Positions 34,026-42,105 of a DNA stretch of 45,650 nucleotides are shown in pieces (position 1 is the first letter of the stretch; each line of letters starts with the position of its first letter). The notes under the pieces were generated by a model. That model had not been told where the DNA came from. It saw only the letters and a program-made list of their open reading frames with translations, and did no database searches. A program made the translations under genes and the position numbers. The DNA lies in the NCBI GenBank assembly GCA_021785975.1, contig JAJYOE010000009.1, forward strand, positions 1 to 45,650. The letters run 5' to 3'. Source of the DNA: Bacillota bacterium. GTDB lineage: Bacteria > Bacillota > Bacilli > Alicyclobacillales > SLC66.

Positions 34026-34622
34026 CTACATCGCCCTATTTCTCTCGATCAGTAATGGTTGCAATTGTCTCTTCTCTAAAGCCATTTCCACAGTGGGCAC
34101 GATTTTGCCCATTTCCGCGACCAGTGAATTCATTTTAGCAAATGGATCATCCTGACCGAAAGGAACAAAAAACATATTTTTCGTAATCAAAAGTTTGGCA
34201 ATGTTCTCTATGTTCAGCCCCAGACCGTCGTTAGTAGAAATCGCGATCACGACCGGCCTGTCATTGCGCATCGTCGCCTTTGCCGCCATCAGTACAGGGG
34301 AATCCGTCTGGGCGTTTGCCAGCCTGCTGAGAGTGCTCCCTGTACAAGGCGCAATGACCAGCGCATCCAAACGTTTTGTCGGTCCTAACGGTTCCGCTTC
34401 CGGTATCGAAGTGATCGCTTTGGTCCCTGTTAATTCTTCTATTTTAGATGCCCATGTACCCGCATCGCCAAAACGGGTTGATACCTGCATGACCGAGTTA
34501 GAAAAAATAGGAACGACTTCTGCTCCCGTCGCAAGTACTCGTTCTATTTCGGGATATACTTCGCTGTAAGTGCAATGAGACCCTGTCACCGCAAAACCGA
34601 TGGTTTTACCTTCCAGTTTCAA
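34026..34622 (-). CDS. dpaB: Dipicolinate synthase subunit B
   Basis: 198 residues of a flavoprotein-like fold (SpoVFB). It begins with LEGKTIGFAVTGSHCTYSEV and contains VMQVSTRFG and VIAPCTGSTLSRLANAQTDSP. With subunit A it oxidises dihydrodipicolinate to dipicolinic acid in the mother cell, which then fills the spore core. The TTG start lies inside the end of dpaA (overlap of 17 bases) and follows GGGGGAG, a coupled arrangement. Confidence 0.95.
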   Translation of the reverse strand: MKLEGKTIGFAVTGSHCTYSEVYPEIERVLATGAEVVPIFSNSVMQVSTRFGDAGTWASKIEELTGTKAITSIPEAEPLGPTKRLDALVIAPCTGSTLSRLANAQTDSPVLMAAKATMRNDRPVVIAISTNDGLGLNIENIAKLLITKNMFFVPFGQDDPFAKMNSLVAEMGKIVPTVEMALEKRQLQPLLIERNRAM

Positions 34623-35520
34623 GGTTCAACTCCCCCTGCTTCCGTTGTTGGTCAATGACGCGCACAATCATTTGCGCGAGTATTCTTCCAGCAGTCACGG
34701 GAGCGACCATCCCTGGCAGGCTTGGCGCCAAAATGGCCTTTATGCCATGCTTCTCGGCATAACGGAAATCCACTCCTCCCGGAGCAGAGGAGATATCGAT
34801 GATGACAGCAGAATGCGGAATTTGTGTCAGCACATCCGCCGACAGCACCATCGCAGGGATCGTATTGAAGATGATTTCCGCATCAGCGAGCGCACTTTCC
34901 AATTGCGACATCGAGTAAGCCGGAAAGCCCATCTCCTTGGCGCGAGCCAAATCTGCAGGCTTTCTCGCACAAACACTCACTTTTGCCCCGATGCCTGAGA
35001 GCATCCTGGCAAGTGTGAGCCCACAACGGCCAAGTCCCAACACGACAGATTTGGAACCGTGCAGAGTGATGTCGGTGTGCTGCATCGCAAGCGCCAAAGC
35101 ACCTTCCGCGGTGGGAATCGAATTGGCGATCGCCACTTCATCCAGTTCCATCAAACGGATCATTTGCAACCCTTGCTTCTTGACGATCGAAGAAAATAAA
35201 ATTCTCGAGATCCCCGTAAAAAGAAGCGTATCTTTCCTGAGCGCAGCAAAATAATCTTCGTTCAATTGCAGGGGCTGATCAGCATAAAGAGCTTCCACTT
35301 CTCCCTCTTCATTCATCCCTGCCACTGGAAAAATGATGACATCCGCTTCCTGGAGCGCCGATATGGTTAATTCCTGCTTCCGAACGTCTGGACCATCAAA
35401 GTGGAAATGATCAAATCCAAACAGCAGTATAGAGGCATCCCATGCTTCCACATAGCGAATTACCTCTGCCATCCTCGCGTCTCCGCCGAGAAATGCGATT
35501 TTAATTCCCGTTAGTATCAC
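34606..35520 (-). CDS. dpaA: Dipicolinate synthase subunit A
   Basis: 304 residues from the chosen GTG, which gives a protein opening ILTGIKIAFLGGDAR, matching B. subtilis SpoVFA (MLTGLKIAVIGGDAR). It continues with a Rossmann domain (VVLGLGRCGLTLARML), FNTIPAMVLSAD and LAPSLPGMVAPVTAGRI. It is the dehydrogenase subunit of dipicolinate synthase. The GTG is preceded by AAAGGGG at 10 bases; an ATG eight codons further upstream is less likely. A sigma-K-like -10 element lies just upstream. Confidence 0.95.
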   Translation of the reverse strand: MILTGIKIAFLGGDARMAEVIRYVEAWDASILLFGFDHFHFDGPDVRKQELTISALQEADVIIFPVAGMNEEGEVEALYADQPLQLNEDYFAALRKDTLLFTGISRILFSSIVKKQGLQMIRLMELDEVAIANSIPTAEGALALAMQHTDITLHGSKSVVLGLGRCGLTLARMLSGIGAKVSVCARKPADLARAKEMGFPAYSMSQLESALADAEIIFNTIPAMVLSADVLTQIPHSAVIIDISSAPGGVDFRYAEKHGIKAILAPSLPGMVAPVTAGRILAQMIVRVIDQQRKQGELNLETGR

Positions 35521-35546
35521 GTCCGGGTACCCCTTTCCACCCATTG

Positions 35547-35555
35547 TACGCTATG
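35547..35555 (-). promoter_or_regulatory. Putative sigma-K -10 element of dpaA
   Basis: CATAGCGTA on the minus strand fits the sigma-K -10 consensus CATAnnnTA exactly. It is 27 bases before the dpaA GTG. The -35 AC motif is not evident at the usual spacing. In B. subtilis spoVF is a sigma-K operon, which supports the reading. Confidence 0.45.
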
Positions 35556-35658
35556 CCGCACAAATAGCAAGCCTGCTGCCATTTTGGCCAGCCTCCCGTC
35601 ACGCCTAGCCCATCATATGCGGATACCCGAATCGTGGTGATTTTTAATGCTTGTTAAG

Positions 35659-35674
35659 GCATTTTTAAAAATGC
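35659..35674. repeat. 16-base perfect palindrome in the divergent region
   Basis: GCATTTTTAAAAATGC is a perfect palindrome in the 204-base gap between divergent dpaA and the GDSL hydrolase gene. It could bind a dimeric regulator; it is 75 bases upstream of the hydrolase start. A CATACCCT at 35691-35698 is a weak sigma-E -10 candidate for the same gene. Confidence 0.45.
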
Positions 35675-35748
35675 TCATGCAGACTGTAGCCATACCCTCT
35701 TTCGGCGCACTGTTCAACTGACATTAGATCTTGTAAGAAAGAGAGGAG

Positions 35749-36486
35749 ATGGTTATCAAAATGCGTCGTTTGTATTTTGCTCTAATAAGTTTCGCCATCG
35801 TAGTTATATTCGGGGGAATCACTTTAGCTGCGGTAAAAAATCACGTATCAGCGCCAGTGAATGAACGGGTGATGACGATAGGAGGTTCAGTCGCTCACGG
35901 ATGGAAAGACGTCAAGGGAGAGGGATATTTACATCGTGCGTTTCAGACCTATCAGAAAGTCACCAACGTCAAATACTCTTTTTATGACCGTACCATCGTC
36001 GGAGCAAACGGCCATCAACTGGCTACTATGTACAAAGGAGACTATACTAAGTGGCTCACCACTGTACATCCGACCGTGGTGGTAATTTCCTGGGGACTCT
36101 TAAATGACGCTTTGCCAAAGACCACGTATGCAGACTTCGCCATGTACTTGAAACAGGAAATTCAGACTGCTCTTAAGTACCATGCGGTGGTGCTTATCGT
36201 ATCCCCGCCTGTTACCAAAGCCACTTATACACAGTACCCTATCCAGGTAGAAAAATACGACAAGCAAGAACAACTTGTCGTGAAGCAACTCCAAAACCCC
36301 AACGTGTATTACATTGATCTGATGAACCAAATGAAGGAATACCTAAAAGCGCATCATCAAACCTATAAACCGTATTCACATGACGGCTGGCATCCGAATG
36401 AAAAAGGTCACATACTGGCTGGAAGCCTGTTGGAAAAAGACATCAATAAGATTTTTGGAAAAGGTCCCATCCTTTTCAAAAACTGA
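35749..36486 (+). CDS. SGNH/GDSL hydrolase with N-terminal membrane anchor
   Basis: 245 residues. A hydrophobic segment at about 8-28 is a signal or anchor. The catalytic serine is Ser47 in TIGGSVAHGWKD, block III asparagine is in ISWGLLND, and Asp212-x2-His215 sits in HDGWHPNEKGH, so the triad is complete. Such enzymes are esterases or deacetylases of envelope sugars or lipids. Start uncertain: AGAGGAG abuts the first ATG, while the ATG at 35761 (residue 5) has it 12 bases away. The gene is on the opposite strand from its neighbours and converges on dut with 4 bases between stops. It occupies a place where B. subtilis has ymxH. Confidence 0.85.
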   Translation: MVIKMRRLYFALISFAIVVIFGGITLAAVKNHVSAPVNERVMTIGGSVAHGWKDVKGEGYLHRAFQTYQKVTNVKYSFYDRTIVGANGHQLATMYKGDYTKWLTTVHPTVVVISWGLLNDALPKTTYADFAMYLKQEIQTALKYHAVVLIVSPPVTKATYTQYPIQVEKYDKQEQLVVKQLQNPNVYYIDLMNQMKEYLKAHHQTYKPYSHDGWHPNEKGHILAGSLLEKDINKIFGKGPILFKN

Positions 36487-36490
36487 TTCA

Positions 36491-36949
36491 CTACCTGTCT
36501 CCGGTGGACCCAAAGCCGCCAATACGCTTTTTCCCCGAAAGAGAACTCTCCGCCGTGCTGGTGAGGTAACTCATGAAAATTCCCTGAGCAATGCGCTCAC
36601 CGCGCGGCAACAACACTTCTTCTTTGCCCAGGTTCAAAAGCGGTATCATGATCTCCCCGCCATTAAGAGGATTATCATAATAATCGGCATCGATCACACC
36701 GACCCCGTTCGCAAGCATCAACTTTTTTTTGATTGCCAAACTGCTTCTCGCATAAATCGCCAAAAACTCCCCAATTGGCAACTTGACCCTTACTCCTGTA
36801 GGCACCAATACAATTTCGCCAGGTGAAATGCGAACTTCTTGCATTGAAAAAAGATCGTACCCTGCCGCGCCTTGCGTTTGACGTTGCGGCAACTCTAAAC
36901 CAGCATCATTCACGCCTTGTACCCACTCAAAAAAACGGAGATTATCCAT
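36491..36949 (-). CDS. dut: dUTP diphosphatase
   Basis: 152 residues of the trimeric dUTPase family, which hydrolyses dUTP to dUMP and keeps uracil out of DNA. All five motifs are present: QGAAGYDLFS, ARSSLAIKK, NGVGVIDADYYDN, RGERIAQGIF and the C-terminal RIGGFGSTGDR. Its start overlaps the end of mlpA by 8 bases, so the two are coupled. There is no terminator visible between dut and the convergent hydrolase gene. Confidence 0.96.
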   Translation of the reverse strand: MDNLRFFEWVQGVNDAGLELPQRQTQGAAGYDLFSMQEVRISPGEIVLVPTGVRVKLPIGEFLAIYARSSLAIKKKLMLANGVGVIDADYYDNPLNGGEIMIPLLNLGKEEVLLPRGERIAQGIFMSYLTSTAESSLSGKKRIGGFGSTGDR

Positions 36950-38204
36950 TCTTTTCTACCTGTGGATCCTTGCCGTCAAATGAATGTTCTGAAGGCCCTA
37001 GTGCGACAAAAGACCACGGTGCTGCGAAAAGTTCCTGAGTCATCGCGTGCAAATGCTGAACACTGACAGCCTGTATCGCCGCCACCGCTTCCTCTGGTTC
37101 GACTTGCTTGCCGAAATACAGCTCATTTTTTGCCATTCTTCCAATTCTGCTGGATGTGCTCTCATGACTGAGCCAGAACGAACTGATCACTTGCACTTTT
37201 GCTTTTTGAAGTGTTTTTTCATCAATTCCCTCTGTTTTCAGGCGATCGATGATCGATTGAATCAGCGTGTAGACCTCACTTGCCTGATCAGGCGAACACC
37301 CATAATAAATCGTAAACAACCCCGTATCGCGAAAGGCACTGTGATAGGAAAATACATTATAGGCTAGTCCCCGCTCTTCACGCACTTCCTGAAACAAAAG
37401 TGAGCTGGAACTTGCACCAAGCAAATGGTTTAATAGCGCGAGCGTATACATTCGCGAATCTGTGTATGCGCAGCCCGGAACAGCAAGACACACATGAGTT
37501 TGTTCACTATGGCGGGGGTCAAAAATGTTCGCCGCATGGTAACTGGGCGATGAACTCACCAAGTCCATTCGCGAACGCTTCAAGTGGCCGAATTTTCCTT
37601 CCACCAATGCATATAACCTCTCCACATCAAATCGCCCTGCGACCGATATGACGATTTGATCGGGGGTATAACGGGACTCCATATAATTGATGAGATCCTG
37701 TCGCTCAAAACTTTGCAAATGGGCGTCCGTACCGAGAATGTTCACGCCAAGCGGGTGCCCGTCGAACGATTTTTCCACAATCCAGTCGTGCACCGCTTCT
37801 TCCGGATTGTCCTCGTACATCTTGATCTCTTCCATGATAACTTTCTTTTCGCGTTCCATTTCTTCTTCATCAAAGGTAGAGTCAAACAGCATTTCCGCCA
37901 GTAGCGTCAACGCAAATTCTGCGTGTTCATCCAACACCTTCGCATGAAGGCTTGTGTATTCTTTGGTCGTATAGGCATTGACCTGGCCGCCGATCTGGTC
38001 AAACATTTCTGCCAGTTGCCTTGCATGATGGCTAGTCGTCCCCTTAAAAAACATGTGTTCCAAAAAATGTGATATCCCGCTTAATTGTGGGGATTCATCT
38101 CTAGAACCCGTATTAATCCAAATGCCGATGCTCACTGAACGCAGATACGGTAACTCTTCATATACAAACCGAACACCATTAGAAAGTATATATCGCTGTA
38201 CCAA
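36942..38204 (-). CDS. mlpA: M16-family zinc peptidase (MlpA/YmxG)
   Basis: 420 residues of the pitrilysin/processing-peptidase family. The inverted zinc motif HFLEHMFFKGT and the downstream glutamate region (TTKEYTSLHAKVLDEHAEFAL, shown with the first part only relevant) are intact, and the second half has the RxxY-type segment REERGLAYNVFSYHS. Cytoplasmic peptidase; in B. subtilis mlpA affects extracellular protease expression and lies beside ylxY. The TTG start follows GAGGAGG at 6 bases; a TTG five codons upstream sits on that ribosome site. Next genes are ylxY upstream and dut overlapping downstream. Confidence 0.93.
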   Translation of the reverse strand: MVQRYILSNGVRFVYEELPYLRSVSIGIWINTGSRDESPQLSGISHFLEHMFFKGTTSHHARQLAEMFDQIGGQVNAYTTKEYTSLHAKVLDEHAEFALTLLAEMLFDSTFDEEEMEREKKVIMEEIKMYEDNPEEAVHDWIVEKSFDGHPLGVNILGTDAHLQSFERQDLINYMESRYTPDQIVISVAGRFDVERLYALVEGKFGHLKRSRMDLVSSSPSYHAANIFDPRHSEQTHVCLAVPGCAYTDSRMYTLALLNHLLGASSSSLLFQEVREERGLAYNVFSYHSAFRDTGLFTIYYGCSPDQASEVYTLIQSIIDRLKTEGIDEKTLQKAKVQVISSFWLSHESTSSRIGRMAKNELYFGKQVEPEEAVAAIQAVSVQHLHAMTQELFAAPWSFVALGPSEHSFDGKDPQVEKNG

Positions 38205-38232
38205 GTGTTTCCTCCTCAATTGTACTTAAAGT

Positions 38233-38261
38233 CCTGTATGCAAACTGAAATTACTATATCA
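38233..38261 (-). promoter_or_regulatory. Putative sigma-E promoter of mlpA-dut
   Basis: On the minus strand TGATATA (38255-38261) and CATACAGG (38233-38240) are 14 bases apart, near the sigma-E pattern KMATATT-N14-CATACAMT with about four mismatches in all. The start point would be about 22 bases before the mlpA TTG. Confidence 0.35.
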
Positions 38262-38263
38262 AC

Positions 38264-39229
38264 TTATTGAGGCGATCTCAAGCCAACCATTGCTTCTTTC
38301 ATGTTTTTCGGAACCGGTCGGATCGGGCTTAATAGTTCACTGACGGTCACTAGCTGATAGCCTTCTTTTTGAAGATTAGTGATAATGGACGGCAACGCCT
38401 GGCTAGTGGGAAGCGTAGGATGCATGAGTACCAATGCTCCTGGAGTTTTTTTTATCAACACCCGCATCGCGATCACTTCCGGTTGTGGGCGTTTCCAATC
38501 GATGGTATCCACTGTCCATAGGATTGTTTTCATTCCGAGTGACGATGCCACTTTTACCGTCAAGGGATTAAAATCCCCGGCAGGTGGTGCAAACAGAACG
38601 GGATTGACACCTATGGCAGAATGGAGGATTGCATTCGTTCTCGAGATATCAGATACCATTTGCATTTTGGATAACCCACTGAACAAATGATGTTGATAGC
38701 CGTGATTCCCCAATTCCATTCCTGAATTCAGGATGGATCGAAGCAAAGATTGATGTGTGGAGGCCCATTTTCCGTCAACAAAAAAAGTTGCTTTTACGTT
38801 GTATTTTTTTAATGTCGCCAGTATGGAATGTAGATACTCTTCTCCCCAGGCGACATTAAACATCAGGGCAATTTGGCGTTTTTCCGGATTCCCTCGATAG
38901 ATAGGCACATCAGTGAATTTTTCTGTGCTGATGGCAGGGGGAATTTGGTCGAATGCGAGCGGAGTCAGTTCTGGTGTTTTTTGATTCCACCCCATCATCG
39001 AATCCACGGGATTGAGTCGAACACCATTCAACGCGGGGATCAGCTTCCAAACCGGGTCTATCCGCGCATTGATCGGTGGCTTCAGATAGGCACTCCCAAT
39101 TTGTGTAAGAAGGGTTTTTGAAGATTCCGTTGGATTTATCGGTTGTGTTTTTGCCATGCACAGGGAATTCGCAGCCGGTCCTATTAGCATGATGCTCATG
39201 ATCAGCGTGGTCCATTGTTTAGCCTTCAC
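38264..39229 (-). CDS. ylxY: Sporulation polysaccharide deacetylase-like protein YlxY
   Basis: 321 residues with an N-terminal signal sequence (MSIMLIGPAANSL region) and a NodB-type fold. The zinc histidines are kept in GNHGYQHHLF (H-x3-H), but the usual catalytic TFDDG is replaced by MFNVAWGEEY, as in the YlxY group. LFAPPAGDFNP and ILWTVDTIDW follow. The first-motif change suggests reduced or altered deacetylase activity. The GTG start follows AAGGTGTGAAAGA; longer forms lack a ribosome site. CATAAAAT at 39264-39271, 28 bases before the start point region, is a sigma-E -10 candidate. It lies between pnp and mlpA as in B. subtilis. Confidence 0.9.
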   Translation of the reverse strand: MKAKQWTTLIMSIMLIGPAANSLCMAKTQPINPTESSKTLLTQIGSAYLKPPINARIDPVWKLIPALNGVRLNPVDSMMGWNQKTPELTPLAFDQIPPAISTEKFTDVPIYRGNPEKRQIALMFNVAWGEEYLHSILATLKKYNVKATFFVDGKWASTHQSLLRSILNSGMELGNHGYQHHLFSGLSKMQMVSDISRTNAILHSAIGVNPVLFAPPAGDFNPLTVKVASSLGMKTILWTVDTIDWKRPQPEVIAMRVLIKKTPGALVLMHPTLPTSQALPSIITNLQKEGYQLVTVSELLSPIRPVPKNMKEAMVGLRSPQ

Positions 39230-39273
39230 TCTTTCACACCTTTCTTTTAAGAAAGTGTGCTCCATTTTATGAT

Positions 39274-39305
39274 AAAAAATAACAAAAGCAGCCTTTTTCG
39301 GCTGC
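39274..39305 (-). terminator. Terminator after pnp
   Basis: On the minus strand GCAGCC-GAAAAA-GGCTGC is followed by TTTTGTTATTTTTT. It is 34 bases after the pnp stop. Confidence 0.85.
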
Positions 39306-39338
39306 CCTTCATTATTGTAAACCAATTATTTCGATTTT

Positions 39339-41585
39339 TTAGCGATTGACAGGGGATTCCGGTCTCTCGTGACGTTCGTTAGTTCCTCGGCGTTCTCCCC
39401 GATCACGGTCGTTGCGTTCGCCATGGCGATGATGATTGCCATCTCGACGAGGTCCGCGATTCCCTTCCGTTCGCTCAGTGCGAGCCACTGGTTCAGCCAC
39501 TTCCACTCCTGCATCTCGCAGTGCCTCGCGATGTGACAGATTAATCCGTCCCTGGTTGTCAATTTCGGTCACTTTTACCTGCAATCGATCGCCAACCTGC
39601 ACCACATCTTCCGTGCGCTTAACCCGGTCCGCGCCCAATTGGGATACGTGAACCAGTCCTTCCTTACCCGGCAAAATTTCGACGAATGCGCCGTAACTTT
39701 CCACGCGCATCACTTTACCTTCGTAAGTCTCACCGACGACCACTTCCCGGACAATTCCTTCGATGATTTGCTTTGCACGTTCACCTGCGTCCTGATCGGT
39801 CGTGGAGATAAAGACGCGCCCATCCTGTTCGATATCGATTTTCACACCAGTATCATCGATGATTTTGTTGATCACGCGACCTCCGGGTCCGATAACTTCA
39901 CGGATTTTGTCAGGATTGATGCGCATGGAGATGATTTTCGGCGCATAAGGGGACAAATTTTCCCTCGGTTCGCTAATGGCCTGTAACATTTTGTCCAAAA
40001 TAAACATTCTGCCCACATGCGCTTTGGCCAAAGCTTGTTCAAGCACTTCTCTCGTGATGCCGCCAATTTTGATGTCCATTTGCAATGCTGTTACACCTTT
40101 GGTCGATCCGGCCACCTTAAAGTCCATATCGCCAAGGTGATCTTCCATGCCTTGAATGTCCGTGAGCACCGCTACCTGATCGCCTTCTTTGACGAGTCCC
40201 ATAGCCACCCCTGCAACCGGTGCTTTAATCGGAACCCCCGCATCCATCAGCGCAAGAATGGAGGCACAAATGGAGGCTTGAGAGGAAGAACCATTCGATT
40301 CCAGCACCTCAGAGACGACGCGAATCGTATAAGGAAACTCATCTTCTTTGGGAATAATGGGTTCAAGTGCGCGTTCGCCCAGCGCCCCGTGGCCAATATC
40401 CCTGCGACTCGGCGGACGAAGTGGACGAGCTTCTCCAGTCGAAAACGGTGGGAAATTGTAGTGATGCATGAAGCGTTTGCTCTCTTCTGGACTGATGCCA
40501 TCCAGTATCTGAACGTCTCCCATTGCCCCGAGCGTACAGATGGATAACGCCTGGGTTTGCCCGCGAGTAAAAAGTCCTGATCCATGTGTTCTCGGCAAGA
40601 CTCCCGCATCGACAGAAATCGGTCGTATCTCATCCAGTGTACGTCCATCCGGGCGCATGCCATCATCCAAAATGGCTTTACGAACTTCTTCCTTGACGAT
40701 AGTGTGAAGCACTTCGCCAATATCGCCCATGTGATCAGGATATTGTTCAGCAAAATACAACTTCGTCTCATCGACAACCGCATCAATCGCTTCTTGACGG
40801 GCGTGTTTCTCAGCTTGATAAATGGCGCTGCGTAGCTTGTCCGTCGCATAAGAGCGAACAATGTTTTCAATACTCTCGTCAATTTGATGAACGATTACCG
40901 GCATTTTGGGTTTTCCTGCTTCAGCAATCAGCAGTTCTTCCACTGCAATGATCCGTTTGATCTCCTCATGACCAAACATAATGGCTTCGAGCATTACCTG
41001 TTCCGGAACTTCTTTCGCTCCTGCCTCCACCATCATGATGGCTTCCTTCGTTCCTGCCACCACAAGGTGCATGTCGCTTTCTTCCGCCTGGGCGGGTGTG
41101 GGATTGATGATAAATTCGCCATTCACTCTGCCCACAATGACACCGGCAATCGGTCCGTTAAACGGGACATCAGAAACTCCGAGTGCAGCAGATACGCCAA
41201 TCATTGCAGCGATTTCAGGAGCACAATCCTGATCCACCGAAAGGACTAAGGTGACCACCTGCACATCATTGCGGAAGCCTTCAGGAAAAAGTGGTCGAAT
41301 CGGGCGATCGATCAAGCGACTTGCAAGGATCGCCTTCTCACTCGGGCGACCTTCACGTTTGATAAATCCGCCAGGAATTTTCCCCACCGCATAAAGGCGT
41401 TCTTCATAGTTTACAGTTAATGGAAAAAAGTCAAGTTCCGTTGGATTTTTTGAAGCCGTCACTGTGGCTAACACCACGGTGTCACCGTAGGTTACCAGCA
41501 CAGCGCCACTTGCCTGTTTGGCAAGCCTTCCGGTCTCGAGAACGAGCGGTCTTCCGCCAAGCGTTGTTTGTTGATGAAATACCAA
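39339..41585 (-). CDS. pnp: Polynucleotide phosphorylase
   Basis: 748 residues. PNPase degrades RNA 3' to 5' using phosphate. Two RNase PH domains ([42 protein letters not shown] in part), a KH domain ([15 protein letters not shown]) and an S1 domain ([26 protein letters not shown] in part) are visible. The C-terminal tail of about 50 residues is rich in Arg, Glu and His. The TTG start follows GGAGG at 7 bases and gives a start that aligns with B. subtilis Pnp. rpsO lies just upstream with its terminator between. Confidence 0.97.
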   Translation of the reverse strand: MVFHQQTTLGGRPLVLETGRLAKQASGAVLVTYGDTVVLATVTASKNPTELDFFPLTVNYEERLYAVGKIPGGFIKREGRPSEKAILASRLIDRPIRPLFPEGFRNDVQVVTLVLSVDQDCAPEIAAMIGVSAALGVSDVPFNGPIAGVIVGRVNGEFIINPTPAQAEESDMHLVVAGTKEAIMMVEAGAKEVPEQVMLEAIMFGHEEIKRIIAVEELLIAEAGKPKMPVIVHQIDESIENIVRSYATDKLRSAIYQAEKHARQEAIDAVVDETKLYFAEQYPDHMGDIGEVLHTIVKEEVRKAILDDGMRPDGRTLDEIRPISVDAGVLPRTHGSGLFTRGQTQALSICTLGAMGDVQILDGISPEESKRFMHHYNFPPFSTGEARPLRPPSRRDIGHGALGERALEPIIPKEDEFPYTIRVVSEVLESNGSSSQASICASILALMDAGVPIKAPVAGVAMGLVKEGDQVAVLTDIQGMEDHLGDMDFKVAGSTKGVTALQMDIKIGGITREVLEQALAKAHVGRMFILDKMLQAISEPRENLSPYAPKIISMRINPDKIREVIGPGGRVINKIIDDTGVKIDIEQDGRVFISTTDQDAGERAKQIIEGIVREVVVGETYEGKVMRVESYGAFVEILPGKEGLVHVSQLGADRVKRTEDVVQVGDRLQVKVTEIDNQGRINLSHREALRDAGVEVAEPVARTERTEGNRGPRRDGNHHRHGERNDRDRGERRGTNERHERPESPVNR

Positions 41586-41617
41586 GCCAAAACCTCCTCT
41601 CAAAAGCAAAAAGATAG

Positions 41618-41646
41618 AAAAAAGCGGGATTGACCCCGCTTTTTTC
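41618..41646 (-). terminator. Terminator after rpsO
   Basis: On the minus strand AAAAAGCGGG-GTCAAT-CCCGCTTTTTT forms a strong stem with a T run, starting at the rpsO stop. pnp transcription probably depends on read-through or processing, as in other bacteria. Confidence 0.9.
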
Positions 41647-41647
41647 G

Positions 41648-41917
41648 TTATTTACGCAATCCCAAACGGGTAATGAGTGTCCGATAACGATTGATGTCAT
41701 GTTCACGCAAATACCTTAACAAATGAGCGCGTTGATAGACCATCTTAAACAAACCACGACGGGAATGATGATCTTTCTTGTGGGTTCTGAAGTGTTCATT
41801 CAGGTAATTGATGCGTTCGGTAAGAAGCGCCACCTGAACTTCCGGAGAACCAGTGTCCCCTTCATGTACTGCAAAATCCCTGATAATTTCCGCTTTGCGT
41901 TCCGGCGTCATCGCCAT
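41648..41917 (-). CDS. rpsO: 30S ribosomal protein S15
   Basis: 89 residues, the standard S15 length. It contains [38 protein letters not shown] and [13 protein letters not shown], the rRNA-binding surface. S15 binds 16S rRNA early in 30S assembly. The ATG follows GAGGAGG at 9 bases; an ATG six codons upstream lies within that ribosome site. It is preceded by its own promoter and a structured leader. Confidence 0.98.
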   Translation of the reverse strand: MAMTPERKAEIIRDFAVHEGDTGSPEVQVALLTERINYLNEHFRTHKKDHHSRRGLFKMVYQRAHLLRYLREHDINRYRTLITRLGLRK

Positions 41918-41946
41918 CTGTAAATACCTCCTCATTTATTCCCTGC

Positions 41947-42048
41947 CGGTAACGAACTACCCAGTATCCGCCGAGGTTGCGGGTTACCGCGAAGTCGCCC
42001 AAAGTGATAATGGCAGGCATCGATCACTGCTGAAATGCATAATTTCAG
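41947..42048 (-). promoter_or_regulatory. Structured rpsO leader, candidate S15 autoregulatory element
   Basis: Three inverted repeats lie in the leader on the minus strand: CTGAAAT/ATTTCAG (42030-42048), AGTGAT/ATCACT (42003-42028), and CGGTAAC/GTTACCG (41947-41989). The last encloses ACCC/GGGT and CCGC/GCGG pairs, giving a branched, junction-like fold 29 bases before the start codon. S15 is known to repress its own mRNA through such junctions in several bacteria; the match here is structural only. Confidence 0.45.
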
Positions 42049-42066
42049 TATGACACAATGATAATA

Positions 42067-42095
42067 AGTATACACTTCCGAATTAAGCGAGTAAA
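42067..42095 (-). promoter_or_regulatory. Sigma-A promoter of rpsO
   Basis: On the minus strand TTTACT (42090-42095) and TATACT (42067-42072) are exactly 17 bases apart. It lies just after the ribF stop and would give a leader of about 140 bases. Confidence 0.75.
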
Positions 42096-42105
42096 GGAAA
42101 TACGA

